Source: JBGOTP01 sp963717075
GTDB taxonomy: Bacteria; Acidobacteriota; Vicinamibacteria; Vicinamibacterales; CAVVIG01
Reading direction: 5' to 3'
Assembly: GCA_963717075.1 (NCBI GenBank)
Contig: CAVQVI010000016.1
Coordinates: 1 to 64,000, forward strand
DNA length: 64,000 nt
Shown one piece after another: positions 9,189-18,841 of the stretch. Every line of letters begins with the position of its first letter. Position 1 is the first letter of the stretch. The position numbers were made by a program, and so were the translations under genes. Under the pieces are notes generated by a model. It was not told the DNA's origin, made no database searches, and was given only the letters and a program-made list of their open reading frames with translations.

Positions 9189-10604
9189 CTAGTCCTGGTT
9201 GCCGCTGCTTTGCGTGCCTGCGGGTGCGGGTTTCGACCTGGCAGCCGCCGCCTCCTCGTACTCCTTGTCCGTCAGCCAGACGACCCTCGAGAGCAGGAAC
9301 AGCATGTCGTCGATGGAGCGGCTGCCCCATCCCTTCCAGTTGCGGGGGTCCGCGACGCGCGGGTTCGATGCCGTGTTGTCGTACCACGCCGTGACCTTGA
9401 TCACCGTGCCCTTGGGCAGGAGCGGCGCCACGCTGTCGTCGTAGTGGTAGACCTTCACCCAGTTGTGGTTGTATCCCGCGCAGTTGAGCGTCTCCTGATA
9501 GCCGCTCGGGTGCAGCGCTTCCACACACATTCGCCGTCCGCTGGAGTGCAGGTGCGGCTCGAAGCTCAGGACCAGGCCCGCGCGGGACATCGGATACAGC
9601 GCTTCGACAACGGTCTCCTTGTTCCCCGGAATATCAAGGTCGTAGGTGAGCGAATTGAACGACCCCGCGTTCGTGTATTTTGGCGTGTACCCTTTGGGAT
9701 GAAACTTGAAGGCGACCTCAATCGAGAACGTGGCTTCGGTGCCGACCGAGTGGGTGTGCAGATCGAAGTTCAGCGCCGAGCCCGACCCCAGTTTGACGCC
9801 GAGCGCGTCTGGGTAGATCGTGGCGTTTTGCCCAAGCTCCCAGACAACACTGAAGCGAGCGCCGCCGCGGCTTTCGGCAGCCGTCGTTCCAGTTGCCTGG
9901 TCGACAACTTCCTCCGGGTCTCCGTTCCGCCCGGCCGTGGCCGCGATGACCGCATGGTGTACGGAGAAATAGTTCAAATCGCCTGCCTTGCGCTCTACCG
10001 TTCCCATGTCGTGCCGTACTTCACGGAACTCCACCGCCTTGATATATCGGTCCTCGGTCAATCCGGTGGGAGCGGGCCCGATGCGTCCGTAGAAATCCGG
10101 GGCAACCGCAGGAAGTGTCTTTTTCGGCGACGAGACGATCAGATCCGGTGTGCCGATGCTCCATGCGCGATCGGCGAGTTGGATGGCCGGCATGTCAGCA
10201 GGATTCCCTCGCGGGGCGCCGTTGTCGGCCCACTTGCCGATCAACGCGATTTCCTCATCGGTCAGCGACGGGTTGTCCTTGAACTTCTGAATCCCGACGT
10301 TGGTCTCAATGAACCAGGGTGGCATCCGCGCTGGGTCGTCCGGGGGGCGTGATGTCTTCTGTTTGATCGCTCGCGCCCAGGGACGCGCATCGTCATACGT
10401 GATGAGGGACATTGGCGCGATGGACCCTGGCCTGTGACAGTTGACGCAGGAGCGGTGGAGAATCGGCGCGATGTGTTTGCTAAACGTCACCTGCTCCTGA
10501 GAGCCGCTCTGGCCGAACGCAGCCACGGGAGCAAACATTGCGGCAACGGCGAGCCCCATCCCCAAAACGAGCGGCGTCAGCCTCATATGTCGTATGGCAT
10601 TCAC
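9189..10604 (-). CDS. Cytochrome c domain fused to a PHM-like (copper type II, ascorbate-dependent) monooxygenase-like domain (copy 1)
   Basis: 471 residues from GTG 10604 (GGAG 7 bp upstream; ATG 10586 is an alternative). A Sec signal is followed by a haem c domain with CVNCH in the context of planctomycete-type cytochromes. The rest matches the layout of peptidylglycine/dopamine monooxygenases: a His-His pair (HHAVI, about 9954-9959), an HTH motif in FDLHTHSVGTE (about 9750-9758), a second H-x-H in EPHLHSSGRRMCVEAL (about 9546-9554), and a late Met in SIDDML. Those are the positions of the CuH and CuM ligands. Such enzymes hydroxylate C-H bonds using O2; here the haem could replace ascorbate as electron donor. 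First gene of a three-gene operon. Confidence 0.75.
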   Translation of the reverse strand: MNAIRHMRLTPLVLGMGLAVAAMFAPVAAFGQSGSQEQVTFSKHIAPILHRSCVNCHRPGSIAPMSLITYDDARPWARAIKQKTSRPPDDPARMPPWFIETNVGIQKFKDNPSLTDEEIALIGKWADNGAPRGNPADMPAIQLADRAWSIGTPDLIVSSPKKTLPAVAPDFYGRIGPAPTGLTEDRYIKAVEFREVRHDMGTVERKAGDLNYFSVHHAVIAATAGRNGDPEEVVDQATGTTAAESRGGARFSVVWELGQNATIYPDALGVKLGSGSALNFDLHTHSVGTEATFSIEVAFKFHPKGYTPKYTNAGSFNSLTYDLDIPGNKETVVEALYPMSRAGLVLSFEPHLHSSGRRMCVEALHPSGYQETLNCAGYNHNWVKVYHYDDSVAPLLPKGTVIKVTAWYDNTASNPRVADPRNWKGWGSRSIDDMLFLLSRVVWLTDKEYEEAAAARSKPAPAGTQSSGNQD

Positions 10605-10757
10605 GGGTTTACTCCATTCTGCTAACCACACCCACGCCGTCTGCCGATGATTCCATAAGGCTAGAGTAGACACGTCCTGATCCTCCTGACACAATCCCCC
10701 AAAATGGAGGGGAGGAGGCCCTCGCCGAAGCTCGGCCATATTCGTTCAGCGGGTGGA

Positions 10758-11831
10758 TCAGCGGGTGGAATCGAGGAAAAGCTTAGCAATCAACTCCGCC
10801 CTGGTATGGACGGCGAGCTTTTCGAAGACCTTCTTCACGTGATCGCGGACGGTGTGAGGCGAAACGTGCAGCATTTGGGCGATGTCTTTGGACGCACGGC
10901 CGTGCGCCAGGAGCCACGCAATCTCTCGCTCTCGTGGGCTCAGACAGTGCCCTGTGAGAAGAAATTCTGCGATTTCGTCGCTTGACGCCGGCTCAATGGT
11001 AAGGGCGACGCGGCCTCCATCCCCATTCCCATTTGTGCCACGTAGTCGGGCACCGCGAAGTGACACCCAAGTTCCGCTGGTCGTCCGCACTCGCCGAAAG
11101 TCGCCACCGGGGAGATGCTGTTCAACGGACCCGCGTGTCTGGTCGGCGACGATGGTCGCTACCAGTGGAAGCGAAGGTTCCATGAACGCCCCGATCACCT
11201 TCAACTCTTCAAGCCATGTAACCGCTTCTGACGTGGCCTCTTCAATACGATTCTCGTTGTTCAGAATGACGATTGCCGGCGAGAAGCGGGGGGCTCTCAC
11301 CTCCGCTCCTACCCACGCCACCCGTCGCAATGCGCTGCTGATGCAGGCCGTCAGGCTGGAAATGAAATCAACCTCGCCAGCAGAGAAGGGAACGCGGCCG
11401 GTCCGGAGGAACGTCGAGATACCCCAACACGCTGAATTGGCGACGAATGTCACGCGAAGCTCATCGCTGATTCCGAAGGGGCGTTCGAAGTCCTTGAACC
11501 GAAGACTTGCTTGGGGCACGCCTGCGGTCGTGAGTTGGAGCGCCGCGACACCCCTCGTCGATCGCGCGAGGTCCGCAAACATGTTGACGTCGCGCTCGAC
11601 GAATTCTCTTCTGGCAATTTCCCAGTTGACATCGTTGCTGAAGCACACGTCGGCCGCACCGCAGCCCGGCAACAAGGTTGCGGGGTCGACGGCGTGCATG
11701 GCCCATGCATCGCGCGGAACGGCTCGTGCGAACAGGCTTCCAACCTCGCGAATGAATTCGAGCGGTTCGGACGCCGACTCGCAGAGGTCCAGAACGTCCC
11801 TCCGAACCGAGCCGAAAAGGTTGCGGTTCAT
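10758..11831 (-). CDS. LuxR-family transcriptional regulator
   Basis: 357 residues from ATG 11831; a GTG at 11882 would add 17 residues but has no ribosome site. The C-terminal 60 residues are a GerE/LuxR helix-turn-helix: LSPREREIAWLLAHGRASKDIA, then VSPHTVRDHVKKVFEKL. The N-terminal 280 residues show no receiver aspartate motif and look like a GAF/PAS-type sensor, with several Cys residues. It lies between two paralogous monooxygenase-like modules, one running left and one right, so it is the natural candidate regulator of both. The signal it senses is unknown. Confidence 0.85.
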   Translation of the reverse strand: MNRNLFGSVRRDVLDLCESASEPLEFIREVGSLFARAVPRDAWAMHAVDPATLLPGCGAADVCFSNDVNWEIARREFVERDVNMFADLARSTRGVAALQLTTAGVPQASLRFKDFERPFGISDELRVTFVANSACWGISTFLRTGRVPFSAGEVDFISSLTACISSALRRVAWVGAEVRAPRFSPAIVILNNENRIEEATSEAVTWLEELKVIGAFMEPSLPLVATIVADQTRGSVEQHLPGGDFRRVRTTSGTWVSLRGARLRGTNGNGDGGRVALTIEPASSDEIAEFLLTGHCLSPREREIAWLLAHGRASKDIAQMLHVSPHTVRDHVKKVFEKLAVHTRAELIAKLFLDSTR

Positions 11832-12179
11832 ACCTGGCGCAAGGTGCCCAAGAGCCCATCCATAGTAGAAGGAGCGCCCCACAGCGGCAAGGGAAAAGCA
11901 TCCCTAAATCTGGGGATTGCCTCAGGAGCGGGGTCGGACATAGGGTTTGCCAGTTTATCCGCTCAACCGCAATCATTGGGCCGCTAAGCTTGGCCGAGAC
12001 AGGTTTGTCACTCACCCTGAACAACACGTACGGGCCTCGTGGCAACAACCGACCGCCGTCTTGGACGCGCGCTTCATTCAGTTCGGGGGGAGCCTGAGCT
12101 TTTGAGCGCGGCGGCGCGCCCGCGGGCGTAGAATTGATGATGGTGGGGTTGGAGCAAGATAGTGGTGAGGTTGGAAAAC
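11832..12179. promoter_or_regulatory. Divergent regulatory region between luxR-type gene and right-hand module
   Basis: About 350 bp between the leftward regulator and the rightward haem/copper gene. Open frames here have no homology-like features. The region must carry the promoters of both, but I could not fix convincing -35/-10 pairs or an operator palindrome by eye. Confidence 0.35.
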
Positions 12180-13615
12180 ATGAAGATGACACCGAAACCG
12201 TACGTTCTGCTGGGATTGATCGTTGGGACGGCGTGGGCGATGACCCAGATGGTCGGCCAGGGCGCCCAGGCCGACCCTCGAGCGGCAGTGACGTTCACGA
12301 AGGACATCGCGCCGATTTTGCAGCGTTCCTGTCAGAACTGCCATCGTCCCGACTCGATCGCGCCGATGTCGCTTGCTGACGTATGAGGATGTGCGTCCGT
12401 GGGCGAGAAGCATCAAGGCGAAGACGTCCCTTCGAGAGATGCCGCCGTGGTTCATCGAGAAGAACATCGGCATCCAGCAGTTCAAGGACGATCCGTCCTT
12501 GAGCGACAAGGAGATCGCGACGATTGCCCGATGGAGCGACAATGGGGCTCCCCGCGGCAATCCTGCGGATCTCCCACCTCCGCGTCAGTTTACCGACGAG
12601 TCGGAGTGGACGATCGGCAAGCCGGACCTCATTGTGTCGTCGCCTGTGCACGTCCTCAAGGCGGTGGCGGCCGATTTCTACGGCATCCTCGACTCTTCGC
12701 CGACTGGTTTGACGGAGGATCGCTATGTCAAGGCGGTCGAGGTCAAGGAAGTGCGGTTGAAGAAAGACACCGCGGCGCGCCGTTCGGGCGACCTCAACTT
12801 GTTCCTCGTGCATCACGCGGTGATCTCGGGTGGGCCAGTGCGAGCCCTGGACGCGCCTCCGTCGAGCGACCCAGAAGCAGAAGTGGTGACTCAGGTCGCC
12901 CGCGCCGGCGGGGGATTCAACGTGGTGTACGAGGTGGGCCAGAACGCGACGATTTATCCCGACGCGCTCGGAGTCAAATTGGCGGCGGGCTCGGCGGTGA
13001 ACTGGGACGTGCACCTGCATTCGGTCGGCACGGAGGTGCCGATGCGGATTGACGTGGGGTTCAAGTTTCATCCCAAGGGCTACCAGCCAAAATTCGCAGG
13101 GGGTGGCGTGTTCGGCGTGTTCCCGACGTATGATCTCGATATCCCCGCCAACGAGAGCAACGTGAAGCTCGAGGGCGCAGTGCCTGTGCCCTACCCGGCG
13201 ATGATGACGACGTTCGAGCCCCATCTGCACTCGAGTGGCAAGCGCATGTGCGTCGAGGCGGTTTACCCGAATGGGAGCAGCGAGATGCTGAACTGTTCCG
13301 GGTATAACCACAATTGGGTGAAAGTGTACGCCTACGAGGACGACGTTGCACCGTTGCTGCCGCAGGGGACCATTCTGCGAGATCAGGCCGTGGTACGACA
13401 ATACGGCCAAGAATCCTCGAGTGGTCGACCCGAGAAATTGGAAGGGGTACGGCAATCGGTCGATCGATGACATGTTCGCGTTCCTCCCTCGAGTGGTGCG
13501 TCTCACCGATGCGCAGTTCAAGGAGGAAACAGAACGGCGCGAGGCGAATCGCCGGCTCAAGACATCCAGCGCGCAGGCGCAGCAACCATCCGTGAGCCGC
13601 AAGGGCGCTCAATGA
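12180..13615 (+). CDS. Cytochrome c domain fused to PHM-like monooxygenase-like domain (copy 2), two frameshifts
   Basis: Paralogue of the protein at 9189-10604, read from ATG 12180 with GAGG upstream. Frame changes occur near 12375, where one extra base breaks the expected MSLLTYEDVRPWAR, and near 13385, between GTI and RPWYDNT. Correction gives about 478 residues. All motifs are kept: CQNCH haem site, VHHAVI, WDVHLHSVGTE, EPHLHSSGKRMCVEAV and SIDDM. Its stop overlaps the start of the next gene (ATGA). Single-base indels in an otherwise fully conserved frame suggest sequencing error. Downstream in the same direction lie the Ig-like partner and an epoxide hydrolase. Confidence 0.75.
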
Positions 13616-14556
13616 ACCAACACGGTTACCTGGCTGCAGTCGGCCGCTGGTCGGTCATGCCGGTGCTCACCACGCTTGCCTTCGGGGTGTACTCCGCAGC
13701 GCAGCGCGACCCGAGCGGCCAGGTGCTGCACTCCAGCGGGCAGAACATCGCCGCCTCGTATGACGGGTGGGAAGAAAACCCCGACGGTACGTTCAACCTG
13801 GTGTTCGGATATTTCAATCGAAACTGGGACGAAGAGTTCGATATTCCCGTGGGCCCGGCCAATAACGTCGAGCCCGGGGGGCCGGACCAGGGGCAGCCGA
13901 CCCACTTCTACCCGAGGCGGAATCGCTTTGTCTTCCGCATCAAGGTGCCGAAGGACTTTGGAACAAAGGAAGTCGTCTGGACGCTGACGTCCAACGGGAA
14001 GACGGAGCGCGCATACGCCACGCTCAGGCCCGAATACATCACCGACCCGCAGCTCCAGCAGTTCGACGTCGGCGACTTCGGGCACACCAACAACAAAGAA
14101 CGTATGAACCAAGCGCCAGTGATCAGCGTCGAAGGCGACACGCGCCGAACGGCGAAAGTCGGAGAGCCGCTCACGCTCACTGCCATTGCCAGTGATGATG
14201 GCATACCGCGGCCGCGACCTGCGCCGAAGGGCAACTGGAACATCCCGCCAGGTCGCCAACCGGCGTTAGGGCTCCGTGTGGCGTGGCTCGTCCACCGCGG
14301 CCCGGCACGCGACGTCGGCTTCGATCCGGAGCAGGCCAAAGCCTACCCGGATTACAGGCCGAACATGAATTCCTGGTGGACCCCCGGGTGGACGCCACCG
14401 CCACTCCCCCCCGACGGGAAGTTCCCCGTGAACGTCACCTTTCGGAGTCCCGGCACCTACGTGATCCGCGCCATGGCGCACGACGGCGGCCTGCAGAGAA
14501 CTCAGGATGTCACGGTCACCGTAAGCGGCGCGGGACGGCAGGTTTCGGAACGTTAG
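13612..14556 (+). CDS. Secreted Ig-like partner protein of the copper-monooxygenase-like module (copy 2)
   Basis: 314 residues, start ATG overlapping the stop of the upstream haem/copper gene by four bases, hence translational coupling. Signal-like hydrophobic stretch at residues 13-30. It shares FGYFNRN, the PANNVEPGGPDQGQPTHF run, RRNRF, YATLRPEYI, a PLPPDGKFPVNVTF strand and the final SPGTYVIRAMAHDGG with copy 1 at 8287-9165. The epoxide hydrolase begins 25 bp after its stop, so it belongs to a longer operon than its paralogue does. Function unknown. Confidence 0.75.
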   Translation: MNQHGYLAAVGRWSVMPVLTTLAFGVYSAAQRDPSGQVLHSSGQNIAASYDGWEENPDGTFNLVFGYFNRNWDEEFDIPVGPANNVEPGGPDQGQPTHFYPRRNRFVFRIKVPKDFGTKEVVWTLTSNGKTERAYATLRPEYITDPQLQQFDVGDFGHTNNKERMNQAPVISVEGDTRRTAKVGEPLTLTAIASDDGIPRPRPAPKGNWNIPPGRQPALGLRVAWLVHRGPARDVGFDPEQAKAYPDYRPNMNSWWTPGWTPPPLPPDGKFPVNVTFRSPGTYVIRAMAHDGGLQRTQDVTVTVSGAGRQVSER

Positions 14557-14581
14557 AGATGCTCTTCCCGGCAAGCGGGCG

Positions 14582-15913
14582 ATGAGCGTGCGCAGGCGAT
14601 TTTTCGGCGGTATCGTCGGTCTGGCAGGTCTCACGCTTGTCGCGAGTGCGGGTGCGTACGGGAACGTCGGCGTGTTCCCTGGGGTCGAAGCCGTGGGACG
14701 CGGGGCCCCCGTTCAAGCATCTCGCGCTGAAGCAGTCGTCCCTTTTACGATTCGAATTCCTGACGATGTCCTCACGGATCTGAAAGCCCGTCTGGCGCGA
14801 GCGCGCTACCCTGATGAAATCGAGGGTGCTGGCTGGGATTACGGCACCAATCTCGCTTATCTGAAGGAGCTGGTCGCCTACTGGCGCGACAAATTTGATT
14901 GGCGCGAGCAGGAGCGTCGCCTCAATCGGTTCGAGCAGTTCAAGACGAACATCGACGGCCTGGACGTCCACTTCGTTCATCGGCGCGCCAAGCGGCCAAA
15001 TGCCGTGCCACTGCTTATCGTCCACGGCTGGCCGGGCTCGTTCATGCAGTTCCACAAGGTGATCGAGCCGTTGACGGATCCGGCGAGTCACGGCGGGCGG
15101 GTGGAAGACGCGTTCGACGTCGTCGTCCCCTCGCTCCCCGGTTATGGCTTTTCGGACATCCCACGTCAGCGCGGCTACGATCCACAAAAAATCGCGACGA
15201 TGTTCATCAAGCTGATGGCGCGCCTCGGCTACACCCGATACGGTGTCCAAGCCTCGGACTTTGGTGCGCCCGTCATTCGTGCGATGGCGCTCATGGATGC
15301 CGCTCACATCGTCGGCTACCACACCGAGAGTTGTCGTGCCGGCCCGCCACCTGGCCAAGCGGATCCGACGGCTGGCGTGCCCGCGTTCGAGCTCGAGCGG
15401 ATGCGTGATCGCCAGGGGTTCTTTTCCGAGGAGGAGCAAGCGTACAACCGCCTTCAGGGTACGAAGCCGCAAACGATCGGCTACGCGCTGAACGATTCGC
15501 CTGTGGGCCTCGCCGCATGGATTGTCGAGAAGTTTCGTGGCTGGAGTGATGTGGACGGGAACGTCGAAAAGAAGTTCACAAAGGACGAGCTCCTGACGAA
15601 TATCACCATCTATTGGGTGACCCAGACCGCCAACTCCGCCGGCCGTCTCTACTACGAGAGCCGACATCCGATCCGAACCGGTTCGGGACGGGGAGGTGGG
15701 GGGGGCCGAGGCGGCACTCCTCAGCGTGTCGAAGTGCCATCAGCGTGCGTGTCATGGCCAAAAGATGTGGGGTTCACGCCCCGCAAGTGGAACGAGCTCC
15801 AGTACAACCTGAAACGGTTCACGCTCATGCCGCGCGGCGGCCACTTCGGGGCGTTTGAGGAGCCACAGCTCTACCTCGACGACGTACGCGCATTCTTCAA
15901 AGACTTGCGATGA
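14582..15913 (+). CDS. Exported epoxide hydrolase (EHN + alpha/beta hydrolase), paralogue 1
   Basis: 443 residues with a Sec-like N-terminal helix. An EHN-type N-terminal domain (about 53-135, PFTIRIPDDVLTDLKARL) precedes an alpha/beta-hydrolase core. Visible catalytic features are the oxyanion motif HGWPGS (about 149), the nucleophile Asp in QASDFGAP (about 226), cap tyrosines including that in the YWVTQT...LYYE region, and the His in GGHFGAFEEP. These fit microsomal/juvenile-hormone-type epoxide hydrolases, which turn epoxides into diols through an ester intermediate. A Gly/Arg-rich low-complexity insert lies before the last core segment. It follows the monooxygenase-like pair in one operon and is followed by an amidohydrolase. 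Confidence 0.88.
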   Translation: MSVRRRFFGGIVGLAGLTLVASAGAYGNVGVFPGVEAVGRGAPVQASRAEAVVPFTIRIPDDVLTDLKARLARARYPDEIEGAGWDYGTNLAYLKELVAYWRDKFDWREQERRLNRFEQFKTNIDGLDVHFVHRRAKRPNAVPLLIVHGWPGSFMQFHKVIEPLTDPASHGGRVEDAFDVVVPSLPGYGFSDIPRQRGYDPQKIATMFIKLMARLGYTRYGVQASDFGAPVIRAMALMDAAHIVGYHTESCRAGPPPGQADPTAGVPAFELERMRDRQGFFSEEEQAYNRLQGTKPQTIGYALNDSPVGLAAWIVEKFRGWSDVDGNVEKKFTKDELLTNITIYWVTQTANSAGRLYYESRHPIRTGSGRGGGGGRGGTPQRVEVPSACVSWPKDVGFTPRKWNELQYNLKRFTLMPRGGHFGAFEEPQLYLDDVRAFFKDLR

Positions 15914-15994
15914 GTTTGATGAAGAGAACTCGTCGCATGCAGCCTGTTGGCGTGGCGCGCAACTGACCGCGTGAACCGAAGAGGAGACGATCAG

Positions 15995-17785
15995 ATGGCC
16001 CAGAAGTGGAACGAAGAAGGCAAGGTTTGGGAAGCCGACCATGGTCTACTGGACGATGAGCAAGTCGCGCTCTGCGCGCGGGCAGACGAAGCCGACACGT
16101 TTCGATCCCCAGTTCCAACTCGGATGATCTCGAACGGCGAGTACATGCCGATCCCTCAGACCAGGGAGCAGCAGCAGGTCGAGGCTCGAATCCAGCAGCT
16201 GACCGAGTCGGCCAGTAAGAAGCTCGGCATCGACCGCCGCAGGTTCCTGACCGGGACGGGCGGGATGGCGGCGGCCTTCCTCGCGATGAACGAAGTGTTC
16301 GGACACTTTTTCGACGTCGATCCGATTGAGATGTTCGAGCCGGCCGCGTACGCGCAGAGTGGCGCACCGCGCGATCTGTTCGTGTTCGACGATCAGCTCC
16401 ATCTCGTGCGGGGCTCGAACACGCAGAGCGGCCATGCCCTGCGGGCGGCCGCACAGGGGGCGACCGCCGCGCCAATGTTCAAGTCGAACCCGATGAACCC
16501 CAAGGGCCTGATGGACGAGCATGGTGAGGTGTGGGGGGTCTGGAGTCCGGCGCTCGTCGGTCTCCCGATGACCCCAGCGAATTTTCAACTCGTCCAGTTC
16601 ATCAAGGACGTGTATCTCGACAGCCAGGTCACCATCGGACTCTTGAGCAACGTCACGGCCATGTCTGCGACGCCCGTTGGCCAGCGGGGCGCCCGTGGCG
16701 CGGAGCCAGAACGTCCACCCCGTAACATCGAAGAGGCGATCCGTGCGGAGACCATCACCGCGGGTCAGACCGCGGCGGCCCGCAATTTCGTCAACGAGGT
16801 CTCCGGGTCCACGCGCATGCTGGCCCACGGCCTGCTGTATGTCGGAAAGGGGAACCTCCCGTACATCGAAGAGCAGATCGAAAAGAACAAGCCGGACTCC
16901 TGGAAAGGGTACAACATCTCGTACGCCGCGAAAGTCGACAACGACCCCATGAGTCCGATGCGACAATGGCGCCACGACGATGAGCAGGTCGCCTATCCCA
17001 CGTTTGAGCTGATTGAGAAGTATTACCAGAAGCTGAAGGGCTCGAAACCGGGCTTCAAGAACATCTGCGTGCACAAGGGGCTGGCCCCTGGGCCGGCTGA
17101 TCCCGTGAGAGGACACCCCGCCGATCTGCCGAAGGCGGCCAAAGACTGGCCGAATCTGAATTTCATCACGTATCACGCGTGCATTCAGTCAACCGGCTTT
17201 CACGCCGACTCGCTGCAGACGATCAAGACCGAGAAGCTCAGGCAAGGTGTGCCGGACATCATCTGGACGACGGAGTACGCGCAGCTCGTGGCGCCATTCA
17301 GGAACTGCTACGCGGAAATTGGCACGACCTGGGGATCGTCGGTGATCACGTTTCCGACCGTCGCCGCGCACATCATGGGGCAACTCATGAAGTACCTCGG
17401 CCCGGACCGGATCGTGTTCGGGTCGGACTGTGTCTGGTACGGGTCGCCGCAGTGGCAAATCGACGCCCTCTGGCGCTTTCAGATTCCTGAGGAGATTCGC
17501 AAGAAGTACGGCTATCCCGAGCTCACGCAGGATGCGAAACGGAAGATCCTGGGGCTCAACTCGGCGAAGCTCTATGGCATCAAGCCGTTGGAAGGCGGCG
17601 CAAAGGACAAGACCTACCGTCCGGTCCCCAAGGACTACGAAAGCCGCATCTCGAACGAGCTGAAAACGATCATGGAATTCCCGGGGTATACGGCCGACAA
17701 CATGTTCAAGTTCAAGGAGAAGTACGCAGCGACCGGCGGCGAACGCAGCAATACGCGCTACGGCTGGATGCGCACCAACGTGTAA
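15995..17785 (+). CDS. Tat-exported amidohydrolase (amidohydrolase_2 family)
   Basis: 596 residues from ATG 15995 (GAGGAG 8 bp upstream). A 75-residue N-terminal region precedes a twin-arginine signal (DRRRFLTGTGGMAAAFL), an unusually internal position. The catalytic TIM-barrel motifs are DDQLHL, ICVHKGL, ITYHAC, FGSDCVWYGSPQW and the terminal ILGLNSAKLYGI, as in decarboxylase/hydrolase members of amidohydrolase family 2. It probably acts on a carboxylated or ring substrate outside the cytoplasm. It follows epoxide hydrolase 1 by 81 bp. A short remnant of a second copy follows epoxide hydrolase 2 at 20579-20695, so the two genes form a duplicated pair. Confidence 0.8.
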   Translation: MAQKWNEEGKVWEADHGLLDDEQVALCARADEADTFRSPVPTRMISNGEYMPIPQTREQQQVEARIQQLTESASKKLGIDRRRFLTGTGGMAAAFLAMNEVFGHFFDVDPIEMFEPAAYAQSGAPRDLFVFDDQLHLVRGSNTQSGHALRAAAQGATAAPMFKSNPMNPKGLMDEHGEVWGVWSPALVGLPMTPANFQLVQFIKDVYLDSQVTIGLLSNVTAMSATPVGQRGARGAEPERPPRNIEEAIRAETITAGQTAAARNFVNEVSGSTRMLAHGLLYVGKGNLPYIEEQIEKNKPDSWKGYNISYAAKVDNDPMSPMRQWRHDDEQVAYPTFELIEKYYQKLKGSKPGFKNICVHKGLAPGPADPVRGHPADLPKAAKDWPNLNFITYHACIQSTGFHADSLQTIKTEKLRQGVPDIIWTTEYAQLVAPFRNCYAEIGTTWGSSVITFPTVAAHIMGQLMKYLGPDRIVFGSDCVWYGSPQWQIDALWRFQIPEEIRKKYGYPELTQDAKRKILGLNSAKLYGIKPLEGGAKDKTYRPVPKDYESRISNELKTIMEFPGYTADNMFKFKEKYAATGGERSNTRYGWMRTNV

Positions 17786-17802
17786 GGTCGAGGAACTCGC
17801 TG

Positions 17803-18841
17803 GTGCCCCGATGGACTGCTATCGGAAGAGGCCTGTTCTGTCCGGCAGCCGTATCGCTGCGGAGTGGACAGGTCGGCCTGTTCACTCGCGCCGCGACCGG
17901 CGAGCTCTTCTATCAAGAGCGAGACGGTTTGAGCTGGAAACCCGGGCAGTCGCTCGGTGTCCCCGTCGCGCACACGACAGGCTCTGAGCTGGCGGTGCCA
18001 GTGGGATGGCAGCTCGCCGTGTGCCGCGGAACGGCTGGCCACATCGAGGTGTTTGCATCCAGTCCGGAAGGCGATCTGCTTCACATGAGCGGCATGCCGG
18101 GCACCTGTGCCGCGTTCGAGTGCATCGGCTCACCTGCGCAGATGGCAGGCGATGTCGGCATACCGGTCGGCCTGACGAGTCCGCCCGCGGCGTGCAGCTC
18201 GGAGTCGGGTCGCCTGGACGTGTTCGCGCTCGGACAAGACGGCGAGCTTCTGCACACGCGTCGCACGGAAGGCGGCTGGGGCGGGTTCGAATCGCTCGGG
18301 TGTCCGATCATGAGGTGGTCTGGAGGCGAACAGCCTGTTCCGATCGTCGATCCAGTGGCGGCGTGTGCGTGCGGCGATTCTCAGACGGCGGTGTTCCTGC
18401 GCGGCGTGCGCGGCGATCTAGTGATGAAGTGGTGGGATGGTCACACATGGAGCCAGTATGCATCCCTCGGTTCGCCTGAGATTCCGGACCCGTCGTACCC
18501 CGCTATCAGGATAGCGGCGCCGCTCATGGGGCCTCCGGCTGCCTGCAGCTGGGGACCGAATCGGATTGATGTCTTCGTCCGCGGCCCCCGCGGCGACCTC
18601 CTTCAGAAATTCTGGAACGGCACCGAATGGAGCGAATTTCTATCCTTGGGCATGCCGGTGGTGGAAGACGAAGCCATCCCGATTACCGGTGCCGTGACGG
18701 CGTGCAGCAGCGGCGTCGGGGCGCTGCATGTCCTGCTGCGCGCGGTCGACGGGCGACTGTACCACGCCGTACTGGGATGGCGCGTGGGAGCACGAAAGCA
18801 GCACAGATTGTCACATGGCGGCGGCTGTTAAGCCGAGGTGA
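17803..18841 (+). CDS. PLL/DUF346-type beta-propeller protein, frameshifted near its end
   Basis: GTG start with GAGGA upstream, 17 bp after the amidohydrolase. It contains six repeats of the pattern hDVFxxGxxGxLxxxxWxGxxWSxxxSLGxP, for example LDVFALGQDGELLH and IDVFVRGPRGDLLQ, typical of PLL-like (DUF346) lectin propellers. The open frame runs on to 18831, but near 18770 the expected blade end WDGAWE appears in the next frame and stops at 18841, so I extend the gene there. No signal peptide is visible at this start. Propellers of this type bind sugars or mediate contacts. As last gene of the operon it may be a carbohydrate-binding accessory. Confidence 0.6.

Noticed and set aside
12295..13602. 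435-codon open frame on the minus strand
   Set aside because: Antisense to the frameshifted haem/copper protein, which has all conserved motifs.
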